A stretch of 8,020 nt of DNA, taken from assembly GCA_900756555.1 (NCBI GenBank), contig CAAEKP010000087.1, positions 1 through 8,020 of the forward strand. The letters are read 5' to 3'. The notes beneath the pieces are model-generated. The model had not been told where the DNA came from. It saw only the letters and a program-made list of their open reading frames with translations, and made no database searches. The DNA is from Peptococcaceae bacterium (GTDB lineage Bacteria; Bacillota; Peptococcia; Peptococcales; Peptococcaceae). A program made the position numbers and the translations under genes. Below, piece by piece: positions 1-6,274 of the stretch (positions are counted from its first letter, which is position 1; each line of letters starts with the position of its first letter).

Positions 1-11
1 GATTAAATTAA

Positions 12-43
12 CAGGGCTCCTCTCACGAGGGGCTCTGTTTTTT
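12..43 (+). terminator. Intrinsic terminator, copy A of a duplicated terminator
   Basis: An 11-bp GC-rich stem (12-22 with 27-37, two G-T pairs) closes a TCAC loop and is followed by six T residues (38-43). That is the form of a plus-strand Rho-independent terminator. The gene it would end lies to the left of the window. The AT-rich sequence just before it (3-11) is also shared with the second copy at 307-348, so the duplicated unit is larger than the hairpin alone. Confidence 0.75.
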
Positions 44-130
44 GGTTCCGCACCATGGTTCAGTATGTTTCGTAGCAGAAACTTTCGGCATCATCTGCAC
101 GTTAAAATCGCCGGATACTGCGTTGCTGCG

Positions 131-181
131 GGAAAGAAGCACGCCTCGCATATTACAATATGCGTCGTTGCGCTTCTTTCC
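131..181. repeat. 51-bp imperfect palindrome in noncoding DNA
   Basis: The outer arms GGAAAGAAGC (131-140) and GCTTCTTTCC (172-181) are perfect reverse complements. The inner arms CGCATATT (147-154) and AATATGCG (157-164) are also perfect, around a 2-base centre. Between them, ACG (141-143) can pair with CGT (166-168). There is no T-run on either side, so it is not a terminator. It sits between the two duplicated terminators and outside any credible gene. The form suits a REP-like or MITE-like repeat or a hairpin RNA; which of these it is cannot be decided from one copy. Confidence 0.6.
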
Positions 182-315
182 TGGCGCCTTGTCTCCGCCA
201 ATTTTTCCTGTGCAGAGCAGTTATCCCAACTTATGACGAAAACGGTGCTACAGCTGATATTTTATTCTATCTGTAATAGGTAAGATTACTCAGAAGTGAA
301 TAAATGTTAAATTAA

Positions 316-348
316 CAGGGCTTCTCTCACGAGGGGCTCTGTTTTTTT
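316..348 (+). terminator. Intrinsic terminator, copy B of a duplicated terminator
   Basis: This is the same hairpin as at 12-43, with one base changed (C19 to T323), followed by seven T residues (342-348). The matching block 307-347 agrees with 3-43 at 40 of 41 positions. No plus-strand gene precedes it inside the window. It therefore ends either an unrecognised small transcript from 44-315, or it is a relic of a duplication of the segment. Confidence 0.7.
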
Positions 349-386
349 ATGTTTGTGAGGATAAATAGAGGTGTGTTCCGTGGGAC

Positions 387-568
387 GTAGGGCGGGTTGT
401 GAAGCACGCTTTTCTGTGCAAAAACAACCCGCCGTTTGCGGTAGAAAATCTGATTAAACATTCTCGGTTTAAGCGTTTGATTTTTCCATTTCTTTATTGA
501 TACCATATTTTTGATTCACGGCGGCTTACCCAACCAGAAAAGCGTTGGGCATGGTCAACCCGCCCTAC
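387..568 (+). repeat. Dispersed hairpin-flanked element, copy 1
   Basis: The element is bounded by perfect 13-bp terminal inverted repeats, GTAGGGCGGGTTG (387-399) and CAACCCGCCCTAC (556-568). The left arm is itself a hairpin: 391-400 pairs with 424-433 over 10 bp, with an inner GCAC/GTGC stem (404-407 with 416-419). The right arm has CCCAAC (529-534) pairing with GTTGGG (544-549), enclosed by GGCGG (520-524) pairing with CCGCC (560-564). The two arms also share CGCTTTTCTG in opposite orientation (407-416 and 535-544). Between them, 434-524 is a 91-bp AT-rich core that aligns without gaps to 6163-6253 (66 of 91 identical). No target-site duplication is obvious. No plus-strand gene follows, which argues against a purely cis-regulatory role here. 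Confidence 0.75.
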
Positions 569-785
569 AAAGAAAGATCTCTCGCTACTCAATGCCTTTC
601 TAGTTGGGTACTCGAGATGACAACTGTGGGCGTTGCCCAATTCGTCAGTGCTGATTTGCCGCGGCTATTATTGTTAATCATACAAATACTCTATAATCAG
701 ATGAAACGCCGTTCTGAGCTAAAATAAGCGGCTCTGTGTGTGGATTGCATTCGTGCATGTGGTAGGTGATTGCAGGACAAACAAA
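569..785. other. Intergenic DNA without a supported gene
   Basis: This stretch lies between dispersed element copy 1 and the terminator of the serine operon. I find no open frame with a ribosome binding site and a protein-like sequence. A small hairpin TGGGC-GTT-GCCCA is present at 627-639, and ATCTC (577-581) faces GAGAT (614-618) as a weak inverted repeat. A TATAAT at 692-697 has no convincing -35 box and no gene after it on the plus strand. The segment resembles repeat debris, but I cannot name a family. Confidence 0.4.
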
Positions 786-840
786 AAACCTCTGGCTTTG
801 TCGATATCCCAATGGAGGGAGCAACAAAGTGCAGAGGTTT
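783..840 (-). terminator. Terminator of the serine biosynthesis operon
   Basis: Read on the minus strand, a long hairpin forms. AAACCTCTG (832-840, complement) pairs with CAGAGGTTT (786-794, complement). A second helix (824-829 with 796-801) and an apical GGGA/TCCC helix (817-820 with 807-810) extend it. The minus-strand T-run is at 783-788. The hairpin lies about 75 bases past the phosphatase stop codon and closes the serC-serA-phosphatase transcript. No other terminator for this direction is visible further right until the T-box terminator. Confidence 0.8.
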
Positions 841-914
841 TATTATTGTTTGCTTATATACAGATTCAAAATTACAGTTTTAATTCCAGCGTTTTTATGC
901 TTGACTTTCTATGC

Positions 915-1556
915 TTACAGACCTGCCTGCTCGATGCCGCTGAACAAGAAGCCCATGTGGCTGGTGGAGTTGAGCAATACCAGACGCCATACGCCGTCGT
1001 TGTATTCCAGCACGTTAATGCAGGTGTTATCCTGTTTTACCTGCCAGAAGTGCTCCATGCCCATGCCCAGCAAATCACAGATGATTGCTTTGTTTACCGC
1101 ATCGTGAGCCGCTACCAGAATTGTTTTATCTGGATATTTCACAACATACTCGTCAAATGCTTCGCGCACGCGTCTGCGCACATCTTCCAGATTTTCACCG
1201 CCGTTTGGCATCTGCACCAGATGGGGCTCAGTGTGCCACTGGTGATATTCGGTTGGATACTGTGCCTCGATTTCTTTTGCCAGAATGCCTTCCCAGCTGC
1301 CATGATTGATTTCCAGCAGACGCTCATCCGCAGCTACTGGCAGGTTATGCAAATCTGCACAGAACTGACAGGTTTGAAAGGAACGCTGCAGGGGGCTGGC
1401 AATGCACAAATCAATTGGAATATTGCGCAATCCTTCAGCCAGCAAATGCCCCTGTTTTAAACCACGCTCGCTGAGGGGAGTGTCCTCTTGCCCCTGATAA
1501 CGGCCTTCCACATTCCAGGTGGTTTCGCCGTGACGAACCAAAATAATTCTTGTCAT
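915..1556 (-). CDS. Histidine phosphatase family protein, probable metal-independent phosphoserine phosphatase
   Basis: A 213-residue protein of the phosphoglycerate-mutase-like (histidine phosphatase) fold. The N-terminal RHGET motif gives the phosphorylated nucleophile H9 with R8. R58 (SPLQRS), E82 (LEINHG) and H151 (AAHDAV) complete the usual phosphate pocket. Such proteins are often labelled phosphoglycerate mutase or alpha-ribazole phosphatase (CobC). Its place as third gene after serC and serA makes the final serine step, O-phosphoserine to L-serine plus phosphate, the likeliest role, as in the PspA-type enzyme of Hydrogenobacter thermophilus. A histidine is present at position 85. From memory, His85 matters for substrate recognition in that enzyme, whereas many relatives carry a bulky hydrophobic residue there. 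The start is supported by AAAGGAAG six bases upstream. The gap to serA is 54 bp. The fold is certain; the substrate is inferred from context. Confidence 0.85.
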   Translation of the reverse strand: MTRIILVRHGETTWNVEGRYQGQEDTPLSERGLKQGHLLAEGLRNIPIDLCIASPLQRSFQTCQFCADLHNLPVAADERLLEINHGSWEGILAKEIEAQYPTEYHQWHTEPHLVQMPNGGENLEDVRRRVREAFDEYVVKYPDKTILVAAHDAVNKAIICDLLGMGMEHFWQVKQDNTCINVLEYNDGVWRLVLLNSTSHMGFLFSGIEQAGL

Positions 1557-1582
1557 AGTAGGCTTCCTTTCCTCAGAAGTTT

Positions 1583-1608
1583 GTGTAACGATATGGTTAC
1601 GCTTTTTT
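1583..1608 (+). terminator. Plus-strand terminator-like hairpin between serA and the phosphatase gene
   Basis: A 7-bp stem, GTGTAAC (1583-1589) with GTTACGC (1596-1602, one T-G pair), closes a 6-base loop and is followed by six T residues (1603-1608). It has terminator form only on the plus strand, opposite to the operon. On the minus strand the hairpin lacks a T-run, so it should not stop operon transcription. It could stop antisense transcription before it enters serA, or act as an intercistronic hairpin affecting mRNA stability. The stem is short and could be chance. Confidence 0.35.
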
Positions 1609-1610
1609 AA

Positions 1611-3197
1611 TTACGCTTCGCAGTGAATCAGTTTTACATCCAGAATACCTTGGATGCCGGATAACTGCAACATTACATCGTTTGGAATGTCATCGCCAAC
1701 CGCGATAGCCATAATGTTGGTGCCGGATTCGGTTGTGCTGCCCACCTGCATACCGTTGATATTGATGCCGGCTTTGCCCAGGATGGTAGCCATCTGACCA
1801 ATCATGTTTGGTTGGTCAACGTGTGGCACTAACAGCAGATAGCCTTCTGGAGTGAAGTCTACGCGGTACTGGTCAATCTGTACAATCTTTGGTTCTTTGC
1901 CGTCAAATAAAGTCCCGGCGATTACGTGTTTGCCATTGCTGGTGGTAATTTTTACAGTGATAGCAGTGGTGTAGTAGCCGGCTTTATGCGATTTGGTTTC
2001 TTTTACATCCAGGTTGCGTTTTTTTGCCAGACCTGGTGCGTTTACATAGTTTACGCTGTCTTGCAAAATTGGATTCAGCAGACCTTTCAGGAAGGCGGTG
2101 GTCAGATGCTGTGTTTCTGTTTCGGATAGTTCACCAGTATATTCAAGTTCAATGTTTTCTACAGGGCCATTTGCCAGATAGATTGCAATGGTACCCATGC
2201 GTTCTGCCAGACTAAAGTATGGCTGGATAACAGCGGCAACGCTTTTTGGAATTGGCGCCATGTTCACAGCATTCATAACCGGTTTGCCGTTCAGGGCATC
2301 AATAACACCGTAAGCAACGTCAACTGCAACGCCAACCTGTGCTTCAATGGTGGAGGCACCTAAGTGAGAGGTCTGTACCACGTTGAACATACCCAGAAAT
2401 GGATTGTTTTTGGTGGTCAGTGGTTCATCTGGATATACGTCAATGGCAGCGCCGGCAATTTTACCGGATTTCAGACCATCTGCCACAGCGTAGATATCGA
2501 AGCAGGCACCGCGGGCACAGTTCACCAGTCGCACGCCGTCTTTCATTTTGGCAATTGTTTCTGCGTTGATCATATTTTCTGTTTCTTTGGTCAGTGGAGT
2601 GTGGATGGTGATATAGTCGGATTTTGCCAGCAGTGTATCAAAGTCCACCAGTTCTACGCCCACCTGATGCGCCCGTTCTTCGGTGATGTATGGGTCATAG
2701 CCGATTACGGTCATTTCCATAGCCTGCATACGTTTTGCCACACGGCTGCCGATACGGCCTACGCCGATAATCCCCAATGTTTTGCCGTGCAGCTGAATGC
2801 CGGTGAAGCTTTTGCGGTCCCATTTGCCTTCCTGAATGGAGTTGTGTGCCTGTGGGATATAACGGGTCATAGCCAGCATCATGCCGCAGGTGTGCTCGGT
2901 AGCAGCAATAGTGTTGCCTTCTGGTGCGTTTACTACCACGATACCGCGAGCAGTAGCAGCAGGAATGTTGATGTTGTCAACGCCAACGCCGGCACGGCCG
3001 ATTACTTTCAGATTAGTGGCAGCGTCGATAACTTCCTGTGTTACCTGTGTCTGGCTGCGTGTTACCAGACCGTCGTATTCGCCGATGCATTTCAGCAGTT
3101 CTTCTGGCGGCATATTGGTTTTTACGTCTACATCAAAATGTTCCCGCAGTAATGCTACCCCTTTTTCGCTTACGTCATCGCTAACTAAAATTCTCAT
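1611..3197 (-). CDS. serA: D-3-phosphoglycerate dehydrogenase, long (ACT-containing) form
   Basis: A 528-residue cytoplasmic enzyme that oxidises 3-phosphoglycerate to 3-phosphohydroxypyruvate with NAD+, the first step of serine synthesis. The N-terminal half is a 2-hydroxyacid dehydrogenase: substrate-domain residues 1 to about 98, the Rossmann motif GVGRIG at 145-150, and catalytic R229 (NCARGA), E258 (YPDEP) and H278 (SHLGAS). A regulatory intervening domain follows at about 320-445, and a C-terminal ACT domain at about 452-525 that in relatives binds serine. This is the full length of the Bacillus and Mycobacterium type, so feedback inhibition by serine is plausible. An ATG 15 bases further upstream is in frame, but it overlaps the GGAGGG ribosome binding site (3205-3210). 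The ATG at 3197 has ideal spacing and begins MRILVSDD, so it is chosen. serC ends 38 bp upstream. Confidence 0.96.
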   Translation of the reverse strand: MRILVSDDVSEKGVALLREHFDVDVKTNMPPEELLKCIGEYDGLVTRSQTQVTQEVIDAATNLKVIGRAGVGVDNINIPAATARGIVVVNAPEGNTIAATEHTCGMMLAMTRYIPQAHNSIQEGKWDRKSFTGIQLHGKTLGIIGVGRIGSRVAKRMQAMEMTVIGYDPYITEERAHQVGVELVDFDTLLAKSDYITIHTPLTKETENMINAETIAKMKDGVRLVNCARGACFDIYAVADGLKSGKIAGAAIDVYPDEPLTTKNNPFLGMFNVVQTSHLGASTIEAQVGVAVDVAYGVIDALNGKPVMNAVNMAPIPKSVAAVIQPYFSLAERMGTIAIYLANGPVENIELEYTGELSETETQHLTTAFLKGLLNPILQDSVNYVNAPGLAKKRNLDVKETKSHKAGYYTTAITVKITTSNGKHVIAGTLFDGKEPKIVQIDQYRVDFTPEGYLLLVPHVDQPNMIGQMATILGKAGININGMQVGSTTESGTNIMAIAVGDDIPNDVMLQLSGIQGILDVKLIHCEA

Positions 3198-3235
3198 GAT
3201 AAAACCCTCCATTAAAATAATATGTTGATTATGTT

Positions 3236-4309
3236 TTACTGATTGTCTTTCTGATACTGTTTCATAAATTCAGCCAATGCAGCGCAGGCTTCTACAGGCA
3301 CTGCATTGTATGTGGATGCACGACAACCGCCCACGGAGCGGTGTCCGGCAATGCCCACAAATCCGGCTTCTTTGCCTTTGGCGATAAAGTCTTTTTCCAT
3401 TTCTGCTGTTGCCAGATTGAACGTGATGTTCATTTTGCTGCGGAATTCTTTGTCGGCATGGCCTTTATAGAAGCCGTTGCTGCTATCAATTACATCGTAA
3501 ATCAGATTTGCTTTTGCTTCGTTTTGTTTTGCGATAGCCTCCACGCCGCCCTGTGCTTTAATCCAGTGCAGGGTTTTGTTGACCATGTAGATGCAAAATA
3601 CGGGTGGTGTATTGTACAGAGAATCTTTTTCTGCAAATGTAGCGTATTTCAGCATAGTAGGCAGTTCTGTTTTGGCAGTTGCCAGAAATTCTTTTTTGAT
3701 GATAACAATAACCACACCAGCAGGGCCCAGATTTTTCTGTGCGCCAGCGTAGATTAAATCAAAGTCTGCCACGTTTACTCTGCGGGAGAGGATATCACTG
3801 GACATATCACAAATTACCGGCACATCAAACTTTGGAAATGTCGGATATTCGGTACCGTAAATGGTGTTGTTGGCAGTTAAGTGTACATAGGATGTTTCCG
3901 GCTTAATATCAAATTCCTGCGGGATGTAGCAGTGATTGCGGTCAGCGCTGGAAGCTGCTTCGTAAGCTTCGCCAAAAAATTTAGCTTCTGCCAGTGCCTT
4001 TTTTGCCCACACGCCGGTGTTGACATAAGCAGCATATTTTTTAGTAAAGAAGTTTGCTGCGGTCATCAAAAATTGCGTACTGCCGCCGCCCTGAATAAAC
4101 AGAATTTCATAATTATCTGGAATTTCCATCAGCTCGCGCAGCAGGTCTTTTGTTTCCTGATGCAGCGCGGCGTATTCGCTGCTGCGGTGGCTCATTTCAA
4201 TGATACCCATGCCGGTATCTTCGTAGTTTAAAAATTCAGCCTGCGCTTCTTTCAGCACTTCTTCCGGCATGGCAGAAGGACCAGCGTTAAAGTTGTAAGC
4301 TCGTTTCAT
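3236..4309 (-). CDS. serC: Phosphoserine aminotransferase
   Basis: A 357-residue, PLP-dependent class V aminotransferase that converts 3-phosphohydroxypyruvate and glutamate to O-phosphoserine and 2-oxoglutarate. It starts MKRAYNFNAGPSAMP, the characteristic family opening. The PLP lysine is K192 in GAQKNLGPAG. The phosphate-binding segment GGGSTQF (74-80) and the C-terminal GHRSVGGCRASTYNAVP (322-338), typical of the family, are intact. Length is normal. It is the first gene after the T-box leader. An AGGAGGG ribosome binding site (4322-4328, minus strand) lies 12 bases before the ATG, slightly far but strong. In many bacteria this enzyme also serves pyridoxal phosphate synthesis, but nothing in the window points to that. 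Confidence 0.96.
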   Translation of the reverse strand: MKRAYNFNAGPSAMPEEVLKEAQAEFLNYEDTGMGIIEMSHRSSEYAALHQETKDLLRELMEIPDNYEILFIQGGGSTQFLMTAANFFTKKYAAYVNTGVWAKKALAEAKFFGEAYEAASSADRNHCYIPQEFDIKPETSYVHLTANNTIYGTEYPTFPKFDVPVICDMSSDILSRRVNVADFDLIYAGAQKNLGPAGVVIVIIKKEFLATAKTELPTMLKYATFAEKDSLYNTPPVFCIYMVNKTLHWIKAQGGVEAIAKQNEAKANLIYDVIDSSNGFYKGHADKEFRSKMNITFNLATAEMEKDFIAKGKEAGFVGIAGHRSVGGCRASTYNAVPVEACAALAEFMKQYQKDNQ

Positions 4310-4367
4310 GATTATTTTATTCCCTCCTTAGGATGGTAAGTAGTTAAAATGACAATGCAATCAGGGT

Positions 4368-4412
4368 AAAAAAATAGAGAAGTCACCCCATATTCATGGG
4401 GCGAGCTTCTCT
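4368..4412 (-). terminator. T-box regulated terminator
   Basis: On the minus strand AGAGAAG (4412-4406) pairs with CTTCTCT (4382-4376). After one bulged C, TCGCCCCAT (4404-4396) pairs with ATGGGGTGA (4391-4383) around a GAAT loop. Seven T residues follow (4374-4368). The hairpin is the off-state of the leader. It would also stop any read-through from the MFS gene upstream, which has no terminator of its own. Confidence 0.88.
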
Positions 4413-4605
4413 TTATACTCGCGGTGCCACCCAAATTGAGCTTGCGGCTATCTTTAGTGCGCTGTATCGGGCGGACCCGTCGGATTCATCATTCGCCGCT
4501 CCAGAGCGGAACTAATATGCTTTGCTGCTGCCTTGCACCATCCGGCAACTCTCTGAAAGCGGGGCATATCGCTTCTCTTTCATCGCGTTAATAATTTGGT
4601 TAATT
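4368..4605 (-). promoter_or_regulatory. Serine-type T-box leader controlling serC-serA-phosphatase
   Basis: The RNA has the classical T-box parts in order. The AGAGAG and GATGGTGCAAGG segments of the stem I tip lie around 4530-4555. The specifier region reads AGTTCCGCTCTGGAGC, with UCC (4510-4508, Ser) just before the usual CTCTGGAGC block; the preceding AGT is also a serine triplet. The T-box itself is GGGTGGCACCGCGAG (4432-4418). Its UGGC (4429-4426) would pair with an acceptor end GCCA, matching the G discriminator base of bacterial tRNA-Ser. The leader ends in a terminator hairpin. Uncharged tRNA-Ser should stabilise the antiterminator and allow transcription of the serine genes. The exact start is inferred from the promoter. 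Confidence 0.93.
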
Positions 4606-4611
4606 TTTTTC

Positions 4612-4640
4612 ATTATAACAACTTGCCAAAATACAGTCAA
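4612..4640 (-). promoter_or_regulatory. Promoter of the serine operon
   Basis: TTGACT (4640-4635) and TATAAT (4617-4612) on the minus strand are separated by exactly 17 bases, close to the sigma-70/sigma-A optimum. Transcription would start near 4605, just before the T-box stem I. A constitutive-looking promoter fits control by attenuation. Confidence 0.85.
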
Positions 4641-4685
4641 GTGCAAATACAAAGTATTTCGTATTCTTTCAGTATTCGCTTCGTA

Positions 4686-5888
4686 TCAGTGGTCGCTGCG
4701 CAGTTTGAACAGCAGGAACGCAGATACGATTAAAGCAGCGGCGTACAGCAATGCAAAGATAAATAAAGTGCTCTGATAAGTGGACAGAGTTTCTTTTGCC
4801 CAGGAGATAATGCACGGCCCTACAATACCCGCCATAGCCCAGGCAGTCAGAATGCGTCCATGAATGGAGCTTAAATGTTTGGTGCCAAATACATCGCTCA
4901 GATAAGCCGGAATGCAGGAGAACCCACCGCCGTAGCAGCTGATAACTAAGAACAGGAATATCTGAAATAAGATTACGTTGCTGACATTGCCTAAAATCAG
5001 CATACCGATAATTTCTAATACAAAGAAGAACGTGTAGACGATATCGCGGCCAAAGTAGTCAGACAGGGTAGCCCATACCAAGCGGCCACCGCCGTTAAAC
5101 AGCCCCATGACACCCACAATGCTGGCAGCAGCCAGCGCAGTCATGCCGGTGGTTTCCTGCAAAATTGGCGATGCTACAGATAACAGTGCGATACCGCAGG
5201 TGATGTTGATGAACAGTAAGAACCACAGCGCATAGAATTTCCAGGTTTTCATTGCTTCGTTAGCCGTATACTGCTGGCGACGATCTTTGTAATCCCCCTG
5301 TTGTTCTGGCAGATAACCTTCTGGAACAGGACGAATCAAAAATGCAGATACAGCAATTACCACAAAATATACTACGCCGATGGTGTAGAATGTCTGCACT
5401 AAACCAATCGAAGTAATGAGTGAACTGATCACAGGCCCTGCTACAGCAGCAGCAAAGCCAAACCCCATGATAGCCAGCCCGGTTGCTAAGCCGCGGCGGT
5501 CGTAGAACCAGTTAACCAGTGTTTTAACAGGGCAGATATAGCCAATCCCTAACCCAATACCGCCGATGCCGCCGTAAAACAAATACAACAGAGGCAAAGA
5601 GTTCTGGCTGATGGCAAAACCGCTGCCAATCAACCCGGTACAATAAAACAGACCGCATAAAATCCCTGATTTGCGTGGTCCCATATTTTCTACAATGGTG
5701 CCTAAAAATGCAGCGGACATACCCAAAAAGAAAATAGCAATACTGAATACCCAGGATACTTGTGACAGGGACGCATTCAGTGCGTCCATAACGGGATTGG
5801 TAAAAACAGACCAGGCATAAACGGCACCGATGCTGATGTGGATTCCTACCGCTGGGATTGCTCCGTTGAGCCAGCGATTTGTTTTCAT
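4686..5888 (-). CDS. MFS transporter of the OFA (oxalate/formate antiporter-like) family
   Basis: A 400-residue inner-membrane carrier with about 12 hydrophobic segments and a charged central loop at about 188-212. Family signs are a motif-A-like loop GTIVENMGPRKSG (63-75), NWFYDRRGLATGLAIMGFG (126-144), a second motif A in RLVWATLSDYFGRD (269-282), and GGFSCIPAYLSDVFGTKH (321-338), typical of OFA proteins. R269 appears to match the TM8 arginine of oxalate transporter OxlT. The TM11 lysine of OxlT appears to be replaced by W350 (TAWAMAG), by my unaided alignment. Oxalate is therefore doubtful; another small monocarboxylate is more likely, but the substrate is unknown. The start has AAAGAGGT eight bases upstream. 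It lies divergent from the radical SAM gene and 46 bp before the serine promoter. Confidence 0.9.
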   Translation of the reverse strand: MKTNRWLNGAIPAVGIHISIGAVYAWSVFTNPVMDALNASLSQVSWVFSIAIFFLGMSAAFLGTIVENMGPRKSGILCGLFYCTGLIGSGFAISQNSLPLLYLFYGGIGGIGLGIGYICPVKTLVNWFYDRRGLATGLAIMGFGFAAAVAGPVISSLITSIGLVQTFYTIGVVYFVVIAVSAFLIRPVPEGYLPEQQGDYKDRRQQYTANEAMKTWKFYALWFLLFINITCGIALLSVASPILQETTGMTALAAASIVGVMGLFNGGGRLVWATLSDYFGRDIVYTFFFVLEIIGMLILGNVSNVILFQIFLFLVISCYGGGFSCIPAYLSDVFGTKHLSSIHGRILTAWAMAGIVGPCIISWAKETLSTYQSTLFIFALLYAAALIVSAFLLFKLRSDH

Positions 5889-5986
5889 GTTTACCGACCT
5901 CTTTCTCTAAAATTATTGGCGGAGTTATTACCGCAAGGTTAATTTTAATATAGCGGCATATAAAATTTAATATGACGATAGATAGA

Positions 5987-6015
5987 AGTATACAGCAGCT
6001 CTGTGAAAAATACAA
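5987..6015 (-). promoter_or_regulatory. Candidate promoter of the MFS gene
   Basis: On the minus strand TATACT (5992-5987) has TTGTAT (6015-6010) 17 bases upstream, matching the -35 consensus at only three positions. It would give a leader of roughly 90 bases. The surrounding DNA is very AT-rich, so other -10-like sites are possible. Confidence 0.4.
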
Positions 6016-6110
6016 ATACAATTTTGGCAAAAAGAATAGACAGAATTAATAATTTAGTGAAAAATTTTTTGTAGGAAAGATGGAAGTTTTGTAGAAAAGA
6101 TTATGGCAGT

Positions 6111-6135
6111 ATAATGTAGTTGGTTGTGATATAAT
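6111..6135 (+). promoter_or_regulatory. Candidate promoter(s) of the radical SAM gene
   Basis: Two TATAAT boxes lie 19 bases apart at 6111-6116 and 6130-6135. The second is preceded by TG one base away (TGATATAAT, 6127-6135), an extended -10, which can work without a good -35. Neither box has a clear -35 hexamer. From the second box transcription would begin near 6142, essentially at the left hairpin of the dispersed element. Confidence 0.5.
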
Positions 6136-6136
6136 A

Positions 6137-6274
6137 GTAGGGCGGCATGACCACATGCCGCCGTTTACACTAGAGAAACTGCCTGCATATTCTCTATCTA
6201 AGCGTTTAAGTTTATTATTTCTTTGCTGAAACTGCATTTTTTATTCACGGCGGTGTGTGGTCACACCGCTCTGC
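6137..6274 (+). repeat. Dispersed hairpin-flanked element, copy 2
   Basis: It begins GTAGGGCGG like copy 1 and ends CCGCTCTGC, matching copy 1's CCGCCCTAC at 7 of 9 bases. The left hairpin is a perfect 9-bp stem (6141-6149 with 6154-6162) with loop ACCA. The right hairpin is a perfect 8-bp stem (6250-6257 with 6262-6269) with loop TGGT. The two loops are complementary, and TGACCACA (6148-6155) is the reverse complement of TGTGGTCA (6256-6263). The two 27-base ends are inverted repeats of each other at 21 positions. The core 6163-6253 has the same length as in copy 1. It contains its own TAGAGAA/TTCTCTA hairpin (6171-6177 with 6190-6196), which is only partly kept in copy 1. The element fills most of the radical SAM leader. 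Confidence 0.75.

Noticed and set aside
42..283. Two overlapping small open frames in the left noncoding region
   Set aside because: They cross the 51-bp palindrome, have no ribosome binding site, and start within or next to a terminator. I see no sign that they are coding.
545..727. 60-codon plus-strand open frame after element copy 1
   Set aside because: It begins inside the element's right arm, lacks a ribosome binding site, and reads like translated intergenic repeat.
692..727. Possible promoter (TATAAT) with an 8-codon frame after it
   Set aside because: No matching -35 box, no ribosome binding site, and no downstream plus-strand gene.
1..914. tRNA genes or a CRISPR array in the left gap
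   Set aside because: No tRNA arm sequences such as a GGTTCRA T-loop followed by CCA, and no regularly spaced direct repeats, were found. The only repeats are the terminator pair and the hairpin elements.
738..1460. Plus-strand open frame (240 codons) opposite the phosphatase gene
   Set aside because: It runs through the operon terminator and the antisense strand of a gene with intact catalytic motifs. Its composition is not protein-like.
2364..3152. Long plus-strand open frame (262 codons) opposite serA
   Set aside because: It is fully antisense to a clear serA, has no ribosome binding site, and its translation is rich in Cys, Phe and His as expected for a codon-bias shadow.
3198..3212. Longer start for serA (MEGFI extension)
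   Set aside because: That ATG overlaps the GGAGGG ribosome binding site of the chosen start, and the family begins at MRILV.
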